NCBI GenBank assembly: GCA_030386875.1
Contig: CM059562.1
Span: forward strand, 62,618,201-62,682,200
Origin: Morinoia aosen
Lineage: Eukaryota; Arthropoda; Malacostraca; Amphipoda; Talitridae
Reading direction: 5' to 3'
DNA length: 64,000 nt
Positions 11,621-22,405 of the stretch are shown here, in pieces. The first letter of the stretch is position 1, and every line of letters starts with the position of its first letter. A program made the translations under genes and the position numbers. The notes under the pieces are model-generated. The model was not told the DNA's origin, did no database searches, and saw only the letters and a list, made by a program, of their open reading frames with translations.

Positions 11621-11826
11621 CTTATCCATCGTACAGAGATCACCTGTGATTCTGATTTTGCTAGGGTGAAGAAGCAACAATATTAACATACCATGCTAAC
11701 CGCACACCAATATTAAATATCATCTACCTTTATTTAGGATATATGATTCAATTGCGCAACCTTAACCAATACATTCACGTAGATATTTGGTAGCAACGAT
11801 CAGATATTTGGTATAACCACCCCCAC

Positions 11827-11830
11827 CCAC

Positions 11831-11861
<31 letters not shown>
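11827..11861 (+). repeat. (CA)n microsatellite
   Basis: About 17 CA units with one CG. It gives a Cys-Val run in a minus-strand frame that is not a gene. Confidence 0.95.
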
Positions 11862-12326
11862 AATATGTACCTGAACACATAGTTGATCACCTTCAAGAAC
11901 GTCCTTCAATTCAGAGGTTGCTGAAGACGGACGAGGCACATTCAGGTTTGGTTTCCACATTTTGTTGCTTTTGCATTGCCTTCACTACCAGCCCCACCAC
12001 AACGATGAATCGTCATAAATATCAATTGACCGAGGTGGTGAAGCTAATAGTTGGGCCATCTCTCGTTCCTCGTCAACAAGAAGAATCGCCATCTTCCCCA
12101 GAAGTCACAGGTTCGAACTCAAATACAAGCGAAATTGTAGAAGAAAACGACTCTTTGTGCGTTCCAGCGTCATTTTCTTATGAAGCTTCCGTTAGAGTAG
12201 CCAATGCAGCATCCAACCGTCTTTCTTTTTGGCCGTTGCACATAAATGTAAATGGCTGTCATTTTTTGAAATTCGGATCGAAACATTAAAAAATATTTAT
12301 AAAATCCTGTCATAAAATTATTGATG

Positions 12327-14173
12327 AAGCGATGTATTGGTATCGGCCATTTTTACTGGTGTTGGTAAAATCCGGCCGATACTTTCCAATAACGCGTATT
12401 TTACCATAAAAATGAAGGTCATAAATCATGAAAGTAAAAGTATGATCAATTAAAGAGCCGATTCATACCTAATAAATTAGTTAGCTAACTGTTGAATTAC
12501 AGTGTTTAATAAGGCCCGCTAACTGAATTTACTTCTTCGACTTCCCGATGAGGCACGTACGGTCAGTAAGTGAAAGCTATGTAACATGAATAGTTGAAAA
12601 CAGAAGCGACATAAAATTATTATACTTAAACAACAAAACAGGCGAACCAAAATCAAACCAATTATGTAAATAAAGGTGAAGGTGTATTTTAAAATTTGGA
12701 AATTTAATGCAGAAAAAGCTGAAAATTCGATTTTTATTTATCTTGTAAATCGTCAAATAATGCAAAGCGAATATTTTTATTTTTATTTAGTATATGAATC
12801 CCCGTACACTAGGAATATTTCATTTTTCTTTAATTTACGATGCTGAAAAATTCACGAACAATCTTATAGTTAGTTGCGCGTGTTTGGATCTTTTTGGTTT
12901 CGGGGCCTATCGAATATTAATGTTTTCTTTTTGCCGAAGTATGTATTTTGGTGTGGAAAATACAAACATGCTAACTATTTTGTGGAAAAATTATTGTTTT
13001 GGTCCACTTTTGAAACTACACCTTTTTCACTTCAAATTAATCTAAGTCAAGTTCAAATTAATACGAGTTAAGTTCAAATTAATCCGAGTCAAGTTCAAAT
13101 TAATCCTAGTCAAGTTCAAATTAATCCGAGTCAAGTTCAAATTGATCCAATTTAAGTTCAATTTAATCCAAGTCGAGTTCAATTTAATCCAAGTCAAGTT
13201 CAATTTAATCCAAGTCAAGTTCAAATTAATCAGAGTAAAGTTACCGATACTTTTACAATTTTATTAAAATAAAATCATTATAAGCCCAACATGAGTAATG
13301 TAATAAAATTATTAACTAATGTATCTAATAATATAACAATATTAACAATAAAGTTTTCGAAGGAATAATAGAACTGCTCTAGCTTTGTTAACTATACTGT
13401 TACAATAAAATAACGAAATGAAATCCTTGCAATAGATGTTTCAAACCGTATTGCAAAAGAATGTAGACCAGTTGTAATAGCAAATGTTTTCAAAAGTAGA
13501 CCGAAACAATAATTCCTCCGCAGTATGGTTATCATTTTAATGTTTTTCACACCAAAATACATACTTTGAAGAAAAGAAAACATTAAAATTCGATAGGATC
13601 CGAAACCGGAGAGATGCGCTAACACGCAACCAACTATAAGATTGTTCGTGATTTTTTTCAAACATCTTAAAATAGAATAAAAATGCAAGATTTGTGATGA
13701 ACGGTGATTTACATGCTAAATTGAAATAAAATAATTAGCTTTGTAACATTTTACGACCTACAAGCTCAATTAAAATAGAATTTTCAGTTATTTTTATGTT
13801 GAATTTATAAAAACTTTGAAATGCACTTTCAACTATATATAATAGGTTTAATTTTTGTTAGCTAAAAATGTTTTAGTTGTAGAAGTATCATAATTTTATG
13901 TCCCCACTGTGTTCAACTATTTATGCCACAAAGTTTTGACACAGACTGTCCGTGACATCGGGAATTCAACGTAATAAATTCACTTAGCGGGCCTGATTAA
14001 ACGATGTAATTCAACATTTAGCTAATTTACTTGGTATGAATAGGCTCTTTAGTTGATTATACTTTTCTTTTAACGAATTATGACCTCATTTTCACGATAA
14101 AGTACGTATTATTGGAAAGTATCGATGAAATATCGGCCAGATTTTGCCGCTACCGATATATCTGTACATCACT
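12327..14173. mobile_element. hAT-like foldback element with central 21-bp satellite
   Basis: The left half (12327-13030) and right half (13440-14173) are inverted copies: GGCCGATACTTTCCAATAA against TTATTGGAAAGTATCGATG, TAAAGAGCC-ATTCATACC against GGTATGAATAGGCTCTTTAG, and a 60-codon stretch read as NNLIVSC...YRILMFSF in both. The right end is TATCTGTACATCACT, the complement of AGTGATGTACAGATA, as in many hAT ends; the left end is AGCGATGTATTGG. No transposase and no clear 8-bp target duplication were found. Ends are accurate to about 10 bp. The protein-like frames are unrecognised. Confidence 0.75.
13037..13236. repeat. 21-bp tandem repeat at the centre of the foldback element
   Basis: About ten copies of AAGTTCAAATTAATCCGAGTC and variants (TTTAATCCAAGTC). 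The 21-bp period is a multiple of three, so the minus strand shows a 60-codon frame of LNLTRIN repeats that is not a gene. Confidence 0.9.
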
Positions 14174-14179
14174 AGCCCA

Positions 14180-16194
14180 CGATCACGCAACGTTTGCTAG
14201 TAGGAAGCTCCTCAATTCAAAATATAATTCAACTCTAACTCATCAATAATGCTAATGTTCATCAGGTGATTAAGGAGTTTTATTCGATTAGTATTTACTT
14301 TAATGCGTTCACGGAAATCACGACCTCTGTTTTAAAGAATCACTAAAAGAGCTCATATAAGAACGCTTTACACGAATGACATTTTGCTCGCTGAAACGTA
14401 ATTTGCAAGCTATAACATGAATTACGTTCAGGTTAAAGTAGCATTATATATTCGGCTGCATCGTACCTGGATTCTTGAAATACGCCCGGTATTTTGGCGG
14501 TAACCATCAGTGTCAGTATGGCTAAGTTAAGTTATTTTAGGTTAGTTTATTCAGCTAATCTAACGTTATCTAATCTAATTTACCCAGCATCACGTCATGC
14601 TGTATTACATCATATTTACGTGTCCGTTTCTCCGCTTTTATGTACAAAGTTCCTATAACTTCACAGGTTAATAACTTAAAAATTATGCATCAGTGAGCAA
14701 AATATCATTCATTTAAAACGTTCTTAAATGTATTCCTTTGGAGATTTTTTGAAAGAGAATTCTTAATTTCCGCGAACGAATTTAAGTAAATATTGATGTT
14801 TTCTTCTTTAAACATCGTTATTCCGTAATTTTATAACGCAGCTCGTCAGATATTTATGAAGTTTAATTTTCTTACCAATAAATTGAAAACTAGTGACGTA
14901 CAGATAATAGAAAAAGGCCGATACCGAAACTATCGGTATACATCTAAATTGAAAATATTGCAAATTGTTTCTTGTCAAAGGTTTCTCAAGTGGAATTATA
15001 CTGCAACTTAGAAGTTTGAAGCTAAATTGTGTTAACACTTACTGTGAAATAAGAATGGAATTAATAGTGAATAAACATATCATTCCTATTCATTACAATT
15101 CATTCACACTAAAAAATTATTCAGACGACAAGGTTGAAGGCACTTGTTGTCTCAATCGTCACCTTCATCAGGCGCTTGACAACATGCCATACCGGCATAA
15201 CGACTTCAATGGAATAAGAAACTCACTTGAGAGCGAACACCTTATACCTTTTCAGAGCAAAAATTTTTTCAAAAATAAGATACACTCTAACGTACTACAC
15301 ACTTGCACTGAAATACATTTTGACATTGCTTGAAACTTATTAAATGAGTCAGAAACCAGCACCACATCTGAGACGCACAACTGCCACAGCACAATTCAAA
15401 TGACTGCCGCCGCCCGGTCGCCGGGAAACTTCGAAAGAGCTTGAAATCTTGCTGACTAGCGCGAGCAGTGTTGCCATCTCTAACTCGAGTGCAGATAAAA
15501 TTTTCGGCTTAGATGAATAACAGGATAGTATTATTTTATGAAAACTGTAATAAATGATTAAATTGGCATTTAAATACCTTATTACATTATAAATATCCGC
15601 AAGTTAAAGTTTTAGGTAAATTTAACAATTTTTTAGCTGACAGCTTTGACTAGCATGTATTCCTCGGCAGCTACCAACTGTAATTTTCATGGCAAATGAA
15701 TTTTGCTGTCTGAGAGTGCTCAAGAATGTTGGCATGTACGATTTTCCATAAGAATGTTTTTTATCTTTCATTTGAGAGTAATTTGAACTCGATAGGTGAA
15801 TCATTTCAAAAGTTACGAGTGGTAGACTGAAATCTAAAGTTGCACTCAAGAAATTTTAAAGAAATTTCTGTAGTTTCCAGAAGACCGTTTCCATACTGTC
15901 TCCTCTGCAGCCTGACAGTATCATGTGCTATGAAAAGTTAAACTTTTTAAGCTATTAGTGTCTTAAAAATTTATAATTGTCGGCTTATTCAATGTATTCA
16001 TCGTATTTTGACTTTTATCGTAGGTATCTCTCACTATTTCGAGACGGTATCTAAATAATAAACCGATGAACAGTTATTCTCTTATTAAACTATTGCATTT
16101 CTTTTAATATTGTTATCATTGGCACAATTTACTTCTGTTTGTAGGCTATTACGTGTAGTTTTTAATCCACGTATTCTTTAAGATTTTTGTGTAT
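14180..16194. other. No gene seen
   Basis: Holds the hAT-like terminus at 14905 and a plus-strand 122-codon frame (14965-15333) without recognisable domain. A GC-richer patch at 15380-15490 (GACTGCCGCCGCCCGGTCGC) could be a promoter-like island, but no transcript is apparent. Confidence 0.35.
14905..14945. repeat. Third terminus related to the hAT-like foldback element
   Basis: AGGCCGATACCGAAACTATC-GGTATACATC is the complement of a GATGTATACCGATAGTTTCG-type end, close to GATGTATTGGTATCGGCC at 12331. Probably a solo remnant of the same family. Confidence 0.45.
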
Positions 16195-16325
16195 AATGGA
16201 TCTTTCCATATTGTGCGAGCATTGAATTAATTTTCGATTTATCTGCAAGCCTTTTTTAAAATGAGCCAAGAGCTTGAAACGTTCATATGAATTCTTTTTT
16301 AAAATGGATCTTCTCTATCGCCTGC
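16195..16325 (+). repeat. Third, diverged Penelope-like 3' end
   Basis: TCTGCAAGCC...AATGAGCCAAGAGCTTGAAACGTTCA...TTTTTTAAAATGG..CTTCTC lines up with the 3' flanks at 3838-3935 and 6100-6190. The hairpin GAGC-loop-GCTT keeps its pairing, with a G-U in place of G-C, and the following GAAACGTT is kept. Confidence 0.55.
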
Positions 16326-16404
16326 TTTACGGACTGTTTTTTCTTGTATGAGATTCGCACATATAATTGTTCTGTCAATTATACATATTTTATTAGGCTT
16401 GATT

Positions 16405-16800
16405 GAAATAAAACATCCCCTCAGGGGGATACAACTATTGTATCTGTGGGAATTAGCGCTCCCAGGGGAAAAATGTGAGGGCCCGAGCTGAGAGTTAGGT
16501 AGGGCTTCTTTTTGTTGAAATAAAATGATTTTGTTGGGTTAAGGACCACCTTTTTTCGATTCACTACTGCATGGTTTTTCAGCACCTCGGACTTTTTTCC
16601 TCAACTTTTATCTTATTTCATGAACTTCTTTCTCATCTTACTCTCGTATTCTGCTTAGATTCCTCATTCTCTTATCTCCATACTGAATGGTGCCTTCCTC
16701 CTTCCTCTCTTCGATACGCTCTATTTTTTTAGCGGTTAGGGAGGCTTTAACAAACTTATAATCTAATCTGGAATAAAACATCCTATTCATAGAGGCCTGA
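16405..16800 (+). repeat. Dispersed repeat, copy 1 of the CCCAGGG family
   Basis: Direct homologue of 58200-58850. Shared blocks are AACTATTG.ATCT.TG, TAGCGCTCCCAGGG, ATGTGAGGGCCCGAGCT, GAGTTAGGTAGG, GTTGAAATAAAATG, TTAAGGACCAC and CCATACT.AATGGTGCCTTCC. It contains AATAAA. Type unknown. Confidence 0.75.
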
Positions 16801-17199
16801 TTATTTTAATTTTTATCTCAGTGTGAAAGGTTTTATAATTAGTAAAGCAAAAATGCAAAATTTCAGAATAGCTTTTTATATTTCTTTCATTATTATTTTG
16901 TTCATTTCATTTCAAAATTAAGGGGTTATTTAACATAGATTAATTTTAGTTGCTTGAGGGCATCAGAAACAAGTGTCAGAAAAACACGGTTTCAGCGATT
17001 CTGAGCCAGATGGCCGTCCTTGGCCAAGTCAACCTCGAATCGCTACTAGATGCCGCGAATTAAAGACGGTGTATGGACGGGAGGCCACGGATGGCAGTAC
17101 CGATCATAGCATGCTCGTAAATTGGGCGGTGTACCGTTGTTTTATCGGTCGGATGGCCGAATGACCAATAAATCGCGGATAATAAGCCCTGTCAACCAT

Positions 17200-17345
17200 A
17201 TTCCACCGGTGCACCGTCCACGATTTTCAATAGGGTTTTATAGGTTATGGGAATGCTGGAGTCTTTTCGCATCCAATGATACCCATACCATTACTGTAGC
17301 TAAAAAACTGTAGAAGGAGATGTATTTTGAAACCCCAAAATCCGA
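17200..17345 (-). repeat. Dispersed repeat with ATTGAAAATC core, copy 2
   Basis: On the minus strand: ATGGGTATCATTGGATGCG, AAAGACTCCAGCATT, CTATTGAAAATCGTGGACGG, TGCACCGGTGGAATATGG, matching 11060-11265 with a deletion of about 90 bp between the second and third blocks. It appears to continue to 16970, where a 63-codon plus-strand frame looks incidental. Confidence 0.7.
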
Positions 17346-17764
17346 ACCGCTCAAAAAAGACAACATAAACAAACGAAAAGAATTTCATCTTTTCTTAATT
17401 ATTATTTGTGGGGTCAGCTAGGACCCTTGCAATCATTATACAGTAACAAAGAGACATAGGAGCTTCCATAGCAAGGTCGCGCCGTGACGAAACAGCAGAG
17501 GTGGTGTGTAAAATGATGAAATCCCACCTATATTTTACAGGCTTTTACAGGCCCCCTGACCACCTCCCTACTTGAAACCCTCGTAGCGGTCGAACGAGCG
17601 AACGTACGAACCTCATTTTTTCACAGGATGTATCTGACATCTTACACTTCCTATAGCAGCTAAAATCAAAGTTTCCAAACATTTCATGATTTTTACTCAA
17701 TTTTGGGGGTACGATTGCCTGTAGCGTATTACAAGCTACACAATCCAGTGAAGAATAAATAAAA

Positions 17765-17978
17765 TAAATAAATGGCTTCACGATCTTGTGTTTACTCTGT
17801 AGGTGACGTAACAAACCACTGGTGTACTCTGTAGGTGACGTAACAAACCACTGGTAGACCATCGTTTGCAAAGTAAACTCTTGCCGCAATTTATACATTT
17901 TGCACTTTCTCCAGTTGCATCTTTAATATAGTATCGCCACACAAATGCTTTGATATCTACAACATTGGCCGTTGCCAT
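17765..17978 (-). pseudogene. BED-type zinc finger fragment with 32-bp duplication
   Basis: The minus strand from ATG 17978 encodes KAFVWRYYIKDATGESAKC, INCGKSLLCKRW and STSGLLRHLQSKH: the aromatic residue, CX2C and HX4H-type ligands of a BED finger, as found in hAT transposases and ZBED proteins. The motif straddles two exact 32-bp copies (17790-17853). The duplication shifts the frame, so the finger reads through only if one copy is ignored. About 20 codons follow, then stops. No hAT catalytic domain is nearby. It may be a transposon remnant or an exon of a host gene with an assembly artefact. Confidence 0.65.
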
Positions 17979-18304
17979 CGTATTTATTACAGTCTATTCT
18001 TTATTACTTGCAAAACCAAAACAAAAAATGTATTCTGATGCATTAGTTGAAATATATCATGAGATAGTGTGGCCTACACTGGGTAGTTATGTAAATTGCA
18101 ATAATATTTGAACACCAACAGTCAATCTTGAGCTCACTAATTGATTAGTCATGTTAAACAGCATGATTTTAACTTATTTCTTATTTTTATCGTGAAATAG
18201 AGATACTATGTAGAATTCCGGGAATTCCCAAGAAAAACGAAATTCCCGGACCGGGAAATTTTTGCTTCTAAGAATGAATAATTCATCCTTTAATTCTCGA
18301 AAAT

Positions 18305-18357
18305 ATACTCTACCTTGTCAGTGATATAATTATTATATCACTGACAAGGTAGAGTAT
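18305..18357. repeat. Perfect 53-bp palindrome
   Basis: Arms ATACTCTACCTTGTCAGTGA+TATAAT (18305-18330) and the exact complement (18332-18357) around a single T. Pairing stops sharply on both sides. Confidence 0.95.
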
Positions 18358-18764
18358 TGCAAAGCTGGAGCATGCCATGGAGTATTTGGGAGCACCCATG
18401 CCCAATGATCCTGTAATAACTGTTGGATGAAAATTGGATAAGCTTTGCCTACAGTCATTTGGATCAATTCTCTACCCACAATGTCTCTAGTCCATTGTTA
18501 GAAGTCCGTGGTTGTAGCATTCTCGAAGAAAGCATTACTCACAACTCTACGAATCATTGAAATTTGAAAAGCAATGCCAACTCACGCGAAAGTACAGAGC
18601 GATAACATCAGTTCCATTAATTGACGTGAAGTGAACAGCTACAAAATTAATGTTGCGCTTTAGTGTTGCATCCAGACATGCGTTGTTCTATTCTTTCTAA
18701 ACTATAAAGAAGAGATCTTATCTCCCCGGTTATTCCAAGCTTCAGAAACACAAACCTGTGTCTA

Positions 18765-19015
18765 TGCTCATATGTGTCTTTGCGTATCTGTGTCTTTGAT
18801 CATTTGTGTCTTCGCACTTTTGTGTCTTTGCTCATTTGTGTCTTTGTTCATTCGTATCTTTGCTCATTTATTTATTTGTTCATTTGTGTCTTTGCTCATT
18901 GTTGTCTTTGCTCTTCTGTGTCACTTTTAATTTTTGTTTTCGCTCATTTCTGTCTATGTTCACTTGTGTGTTCGTTCCTTTATGTCTTTGTCTTTGCGTA
19001 TTCGTGTGAAAGACT
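18765..19015 (+). repeat. 16-bp minisatellite
   Basis: About 15 degenerate copies of TTTGTGTCTTTGCTCA. It makes Cys/Leu/Phe-rich open frames in two frames (18774-19058, 18806-19009) that are not genes. Confidence 0.85.
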
Positions 19016-22000
19016 ATCTTCCTCTGATGTTGTGACCTGTGGGTGGCAAGGACTATAATAATTATTATTGCTCACTTAGTTTTCAGTCTAATATTTTTTC
19101 ATAAATCTTTCAAACACTTTTGTTTCCAGTCCTTTATTTCAATACATTCACTCACGTTCATTCATGGCACACAATATAATTTATACTTTCGAATTTTTTG
19201 TCGTCGTGATTAGATACTTCTCAAAATTTTAATTTCCCTTTACTGAATAATGCATTCGTCTGTAAAAACAGAATATAATTGTGTGAAAAATGGAAGAATG
19301 GCTGAACTATTTATTTTCACAACTTCTATACCTTCTCCTCAAGGGATTTTCTTATCTGTTTTTCTTTTTTTCTGAGCTATAGCACACTTTTATGAAATAT
19401 GAGTTCTCATTTCTTGCCCCAAAGAGATCGTTATAATTTTGTCAGGTTGTGAGACTCAGAAGAAAGAAACTTTGGAGTTAGACAGCAGTTTGATGGACGA
19501 CGCTGCCTGCGACAGGCTGCCTCAGAAATTTTCGATATATGTTACGAAAAATTCGAAACGCGATTTTTGTGGCTAAAATTAATTAAAGAAGCTAAAACTC
19601 TGCATATTAACTTGAAAATTTTCCTGCTTAGAATTCAGCAAATTGAAACCAAAAAATTGTTTACCAGTTCTCTTTGGATGGGCACTGTCGGTAAATTTAT
19701 AGTCTGGCCTATTCCTTAATGCATTCTCGCTCTGAAATGTTGAACTTTTTATTGTTCTTTTGAGATTCACTTCAACAAAAACGCCTCTAAGAATAAACGG
19801 AGCATGAATGAAAAAATAATGTGAAATAATCTTCGCCTTAGTCCTGAATATTTCATGACCTTTAAGTAACCTTTCAAGACACAACAGCGCTATGTTTTCC
19901 TGATGAATCAGAGCCGCGAGCCTTCGATCTTATTTTTTATAGAACATTTTGCGTTGAATCTTATCACACAATAAAATTTAGACTATTTAGAGAAACTTAG
20001 GATAATGTGCTAGAGTATAATGAAGTATAACGTAGTATAATAAATATAATATAGAACACAAGTTTCTTTGTATTAGAGTACCGCGTAGGAACAAATTCCA
20101 CCCTTTGGGAGTCACATTTTTAAAAGTTATTCTGTACTTATTTTGAGTATTGTGTGCCAATCAACTTTTTTAATTTTGCTCAGCTCATTTCCAGCTACAA
20201 AAATGAACAATCAGATACGCAATTTGTTGCTGTAAAATACTAATAACGTTTCGATCATTTCAAATTTCGAAATATTTCTTTAGTTCGTGCACGTTTTACG
20301 GCCAATAATTTATTAGGGACTTTTGCCAGAACAAGGTAGTGCGATACTTTCATGGCAGCCGTTCGTTAACGGCTATAAAGTACCACTAAAATACGGTTAT
20401 TTGCTGTTCTGTAAAATGATATTCTACATCATACTTGGTAGAAAGGGGGTTAACTTCCCTGCTGAGGTTACTTTCAATCAAATGATATCATAGTTTAGTC
20501 ACCGTTCTAAACAACGGGCTAGTAAGGTTACTCACTCACCTATGTGTTCCAACGGCGTTAGACGATTTCATCAGGAATGATTCACAACCTTTGTTTAAAG
20601 GCAACTCGAGGGATTAAAGAGTCCTTAAATATGACTACCGCTGCGTATTACGTCGTGGGTGCGCGACCAGATTGTACTTGCTAATAAAATCAGTTAGTAT
20701 CGATAAATTAGGAGTTGTGAACAGCAAATTGAAAACCTGAAATAACACACTTGGCTAAAACAAAAAGTTAACGAACTCTATAAAGGGTGTCTAAAATAGT
20801 ATTAGTTGTTATGTTGTTGAGAAAAGTTTTTTATTCTGAGCTATGGCTTCCTTTACTGTCTCTATCTAAGAAAGGTATATTTGTTTTTCCCATCTTTGAT
20901 AAAGCTTCAAATAATATAAAGGAAATAAGACAAAATAATTTTTTGGAAAACATTTTTATTTTACGAAGTACCCTATGGACAGTGCAAATGGAATGGTGTC
21001 GGGGTGTTTCATGTGGAGTAGGTAATGTTGTTTACGTAAATGCTTGGTCATTAAAAAGGCATATGAATGTAAAGCCAATGAGTGCAAACATTGGGTATAA
21101 ACTAGCAAATCAATTCACAATAGACAATTTTGTAATCCTTCTGCGACCGCAGGTGAATGTCAGTCTTACCGTATTTTTTAATTCAGTGGCAAACGGTGAC
21201 CGAGTCGAGTAGTTTTTGCCTTTCTATGAAACAAAAAAAATGCAAAAAATGCAAAAGCTCGGAAAATTTCCAAGTTTGCATAAAATATATTATGTGGAAT
21301 AAATCCCCTTCAAATTTTATGATTGCACTATGGTTCAAATGCGTTTGATGAATAAATAACACGGTAAAATAAAAAAAAACGAACCACAAACTAAGTAATC
21401 TCAACCGCAGAAATCTTTCAGCGGCTGAGTAATTACAGGTGAGTCAGTAGGTGGATATAGAAGGAAGCTTTAATTTCAGAATAGCATTGGTGTTGGGTCC
21501 CATTGTGATGCACCTAAGATGTCTCGATTTTCAAAGAATTAAGACTGTCCCAATTGTCTACAGCCACTGCTTGATGCATCATCAGTCCCCCGAGGTAGAC
21601 TTTGATGAATAACACAATCTATGATGACCAGTAATTATGAGCAGTAAGGATGCGTTACAACAATGAGTATGATAAACGAAAATTGAATGGCGAGTACTTT
21701 TAAATCGAATAATTATTTTCAGAATGTTCAAATTTTGTCTTTTTAAATGCCTAAAGTCTTTCAGCATTCGCCGATTTAAAAACGGCGCAGCGCATTTAAC
21801 ATTTGCAGTGCCCACTATATTACCGGAGGATAAAGCTTATTGTCCTTCAGTAAAACTGAAATTAGGATTATTCGATGCTTAAGATGTTCTTGGTAGTTGT
21901 GTGACTCATTTCATTACATTTTGTACAGCTACTCGATCCTTTCACTTATACTTTTAATATAAAATTACATGGATCATGTAAAACTCATCAAGTAATCCAA

Positions 22001-22283
22001 CTTTAATCGAGCGATTTTTAAGTAGCCTTAAGTCACTTAACAGTCACAGAATTTCAGTACATTTGGATATTTCGTTCCGACAAAGTATTTCAAGGAAAAT
22101 ATAACTGATATCGTTATTCAGTCGTTACACACATGTGTAAATGAAGTAATATGGTTTTTAATTTTGAATTGACGGAACACACGCCTACTTTCATCCGTAG
22201 TGTAAGAAATGAGGATAACGTAATTCGGAAAATTTAGAGTAACGTAGCTATTCTCCCGTTAGATGCTCTCAATAATGACTTGA
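19016..22283. other. Downstream flank of the transporter gene, no other gene seen
   Basis: AT-rich. The transporter 3' UTR must lie at its right end on the minus strand. Frames 19579-19884 and 20787-21212 have no support. Confidence 0.4.
20787..21212 (+). other. 141-codon open frame, doubtful
   Basis: Longest frame in 19-22 kb. It opens at a GTG in AAAGGGTGTCTAAAATAG. Mixed composition, no domain, no codon pattern I trust. Listed because it is long for this AT-rich sequence. Confidence 0.15.
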
Positions 22284-22405
22284 CTACGTGTTGCTGCGTC
22301 TCTCTCTGTAGAACAGCCCGGCGAATAAGGCGGCAGAGCAGAATTTCATCACTGCGCAGGCGCCCAGCGCCGGCATATACGAGCCGCTCAAGTCTCTGAT
22401 AAGTC
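22284..22405 (-). CDS. MCT-like gene, last coding exon 5
   Basis: Acceptor TTCTACAG; 122 bp of coding sequence including the TAG stop at 22284-22286. It encodes GLIRDLSGSY, the final helix (ALGACAVMKFCSAALFAGLF) and a short basic tail YRERRSNT. A different frame runs across the same bases and gives an Arg-rich protein; that one is a shadow. No clear AATAAA was found close downstream on the minus strand. Confidence 0.8.

Noticed and set aside
13042-13224. 60-codon LNLTRIN repeat protein
   Set aside because: A 21-bp satellite translated in frame.
18774-19058. Cys/Phe-rich 94-codon frame that looks like a membrane protein
   Set aside because: Translation of a 16-bp minisatellite, open in two frames.
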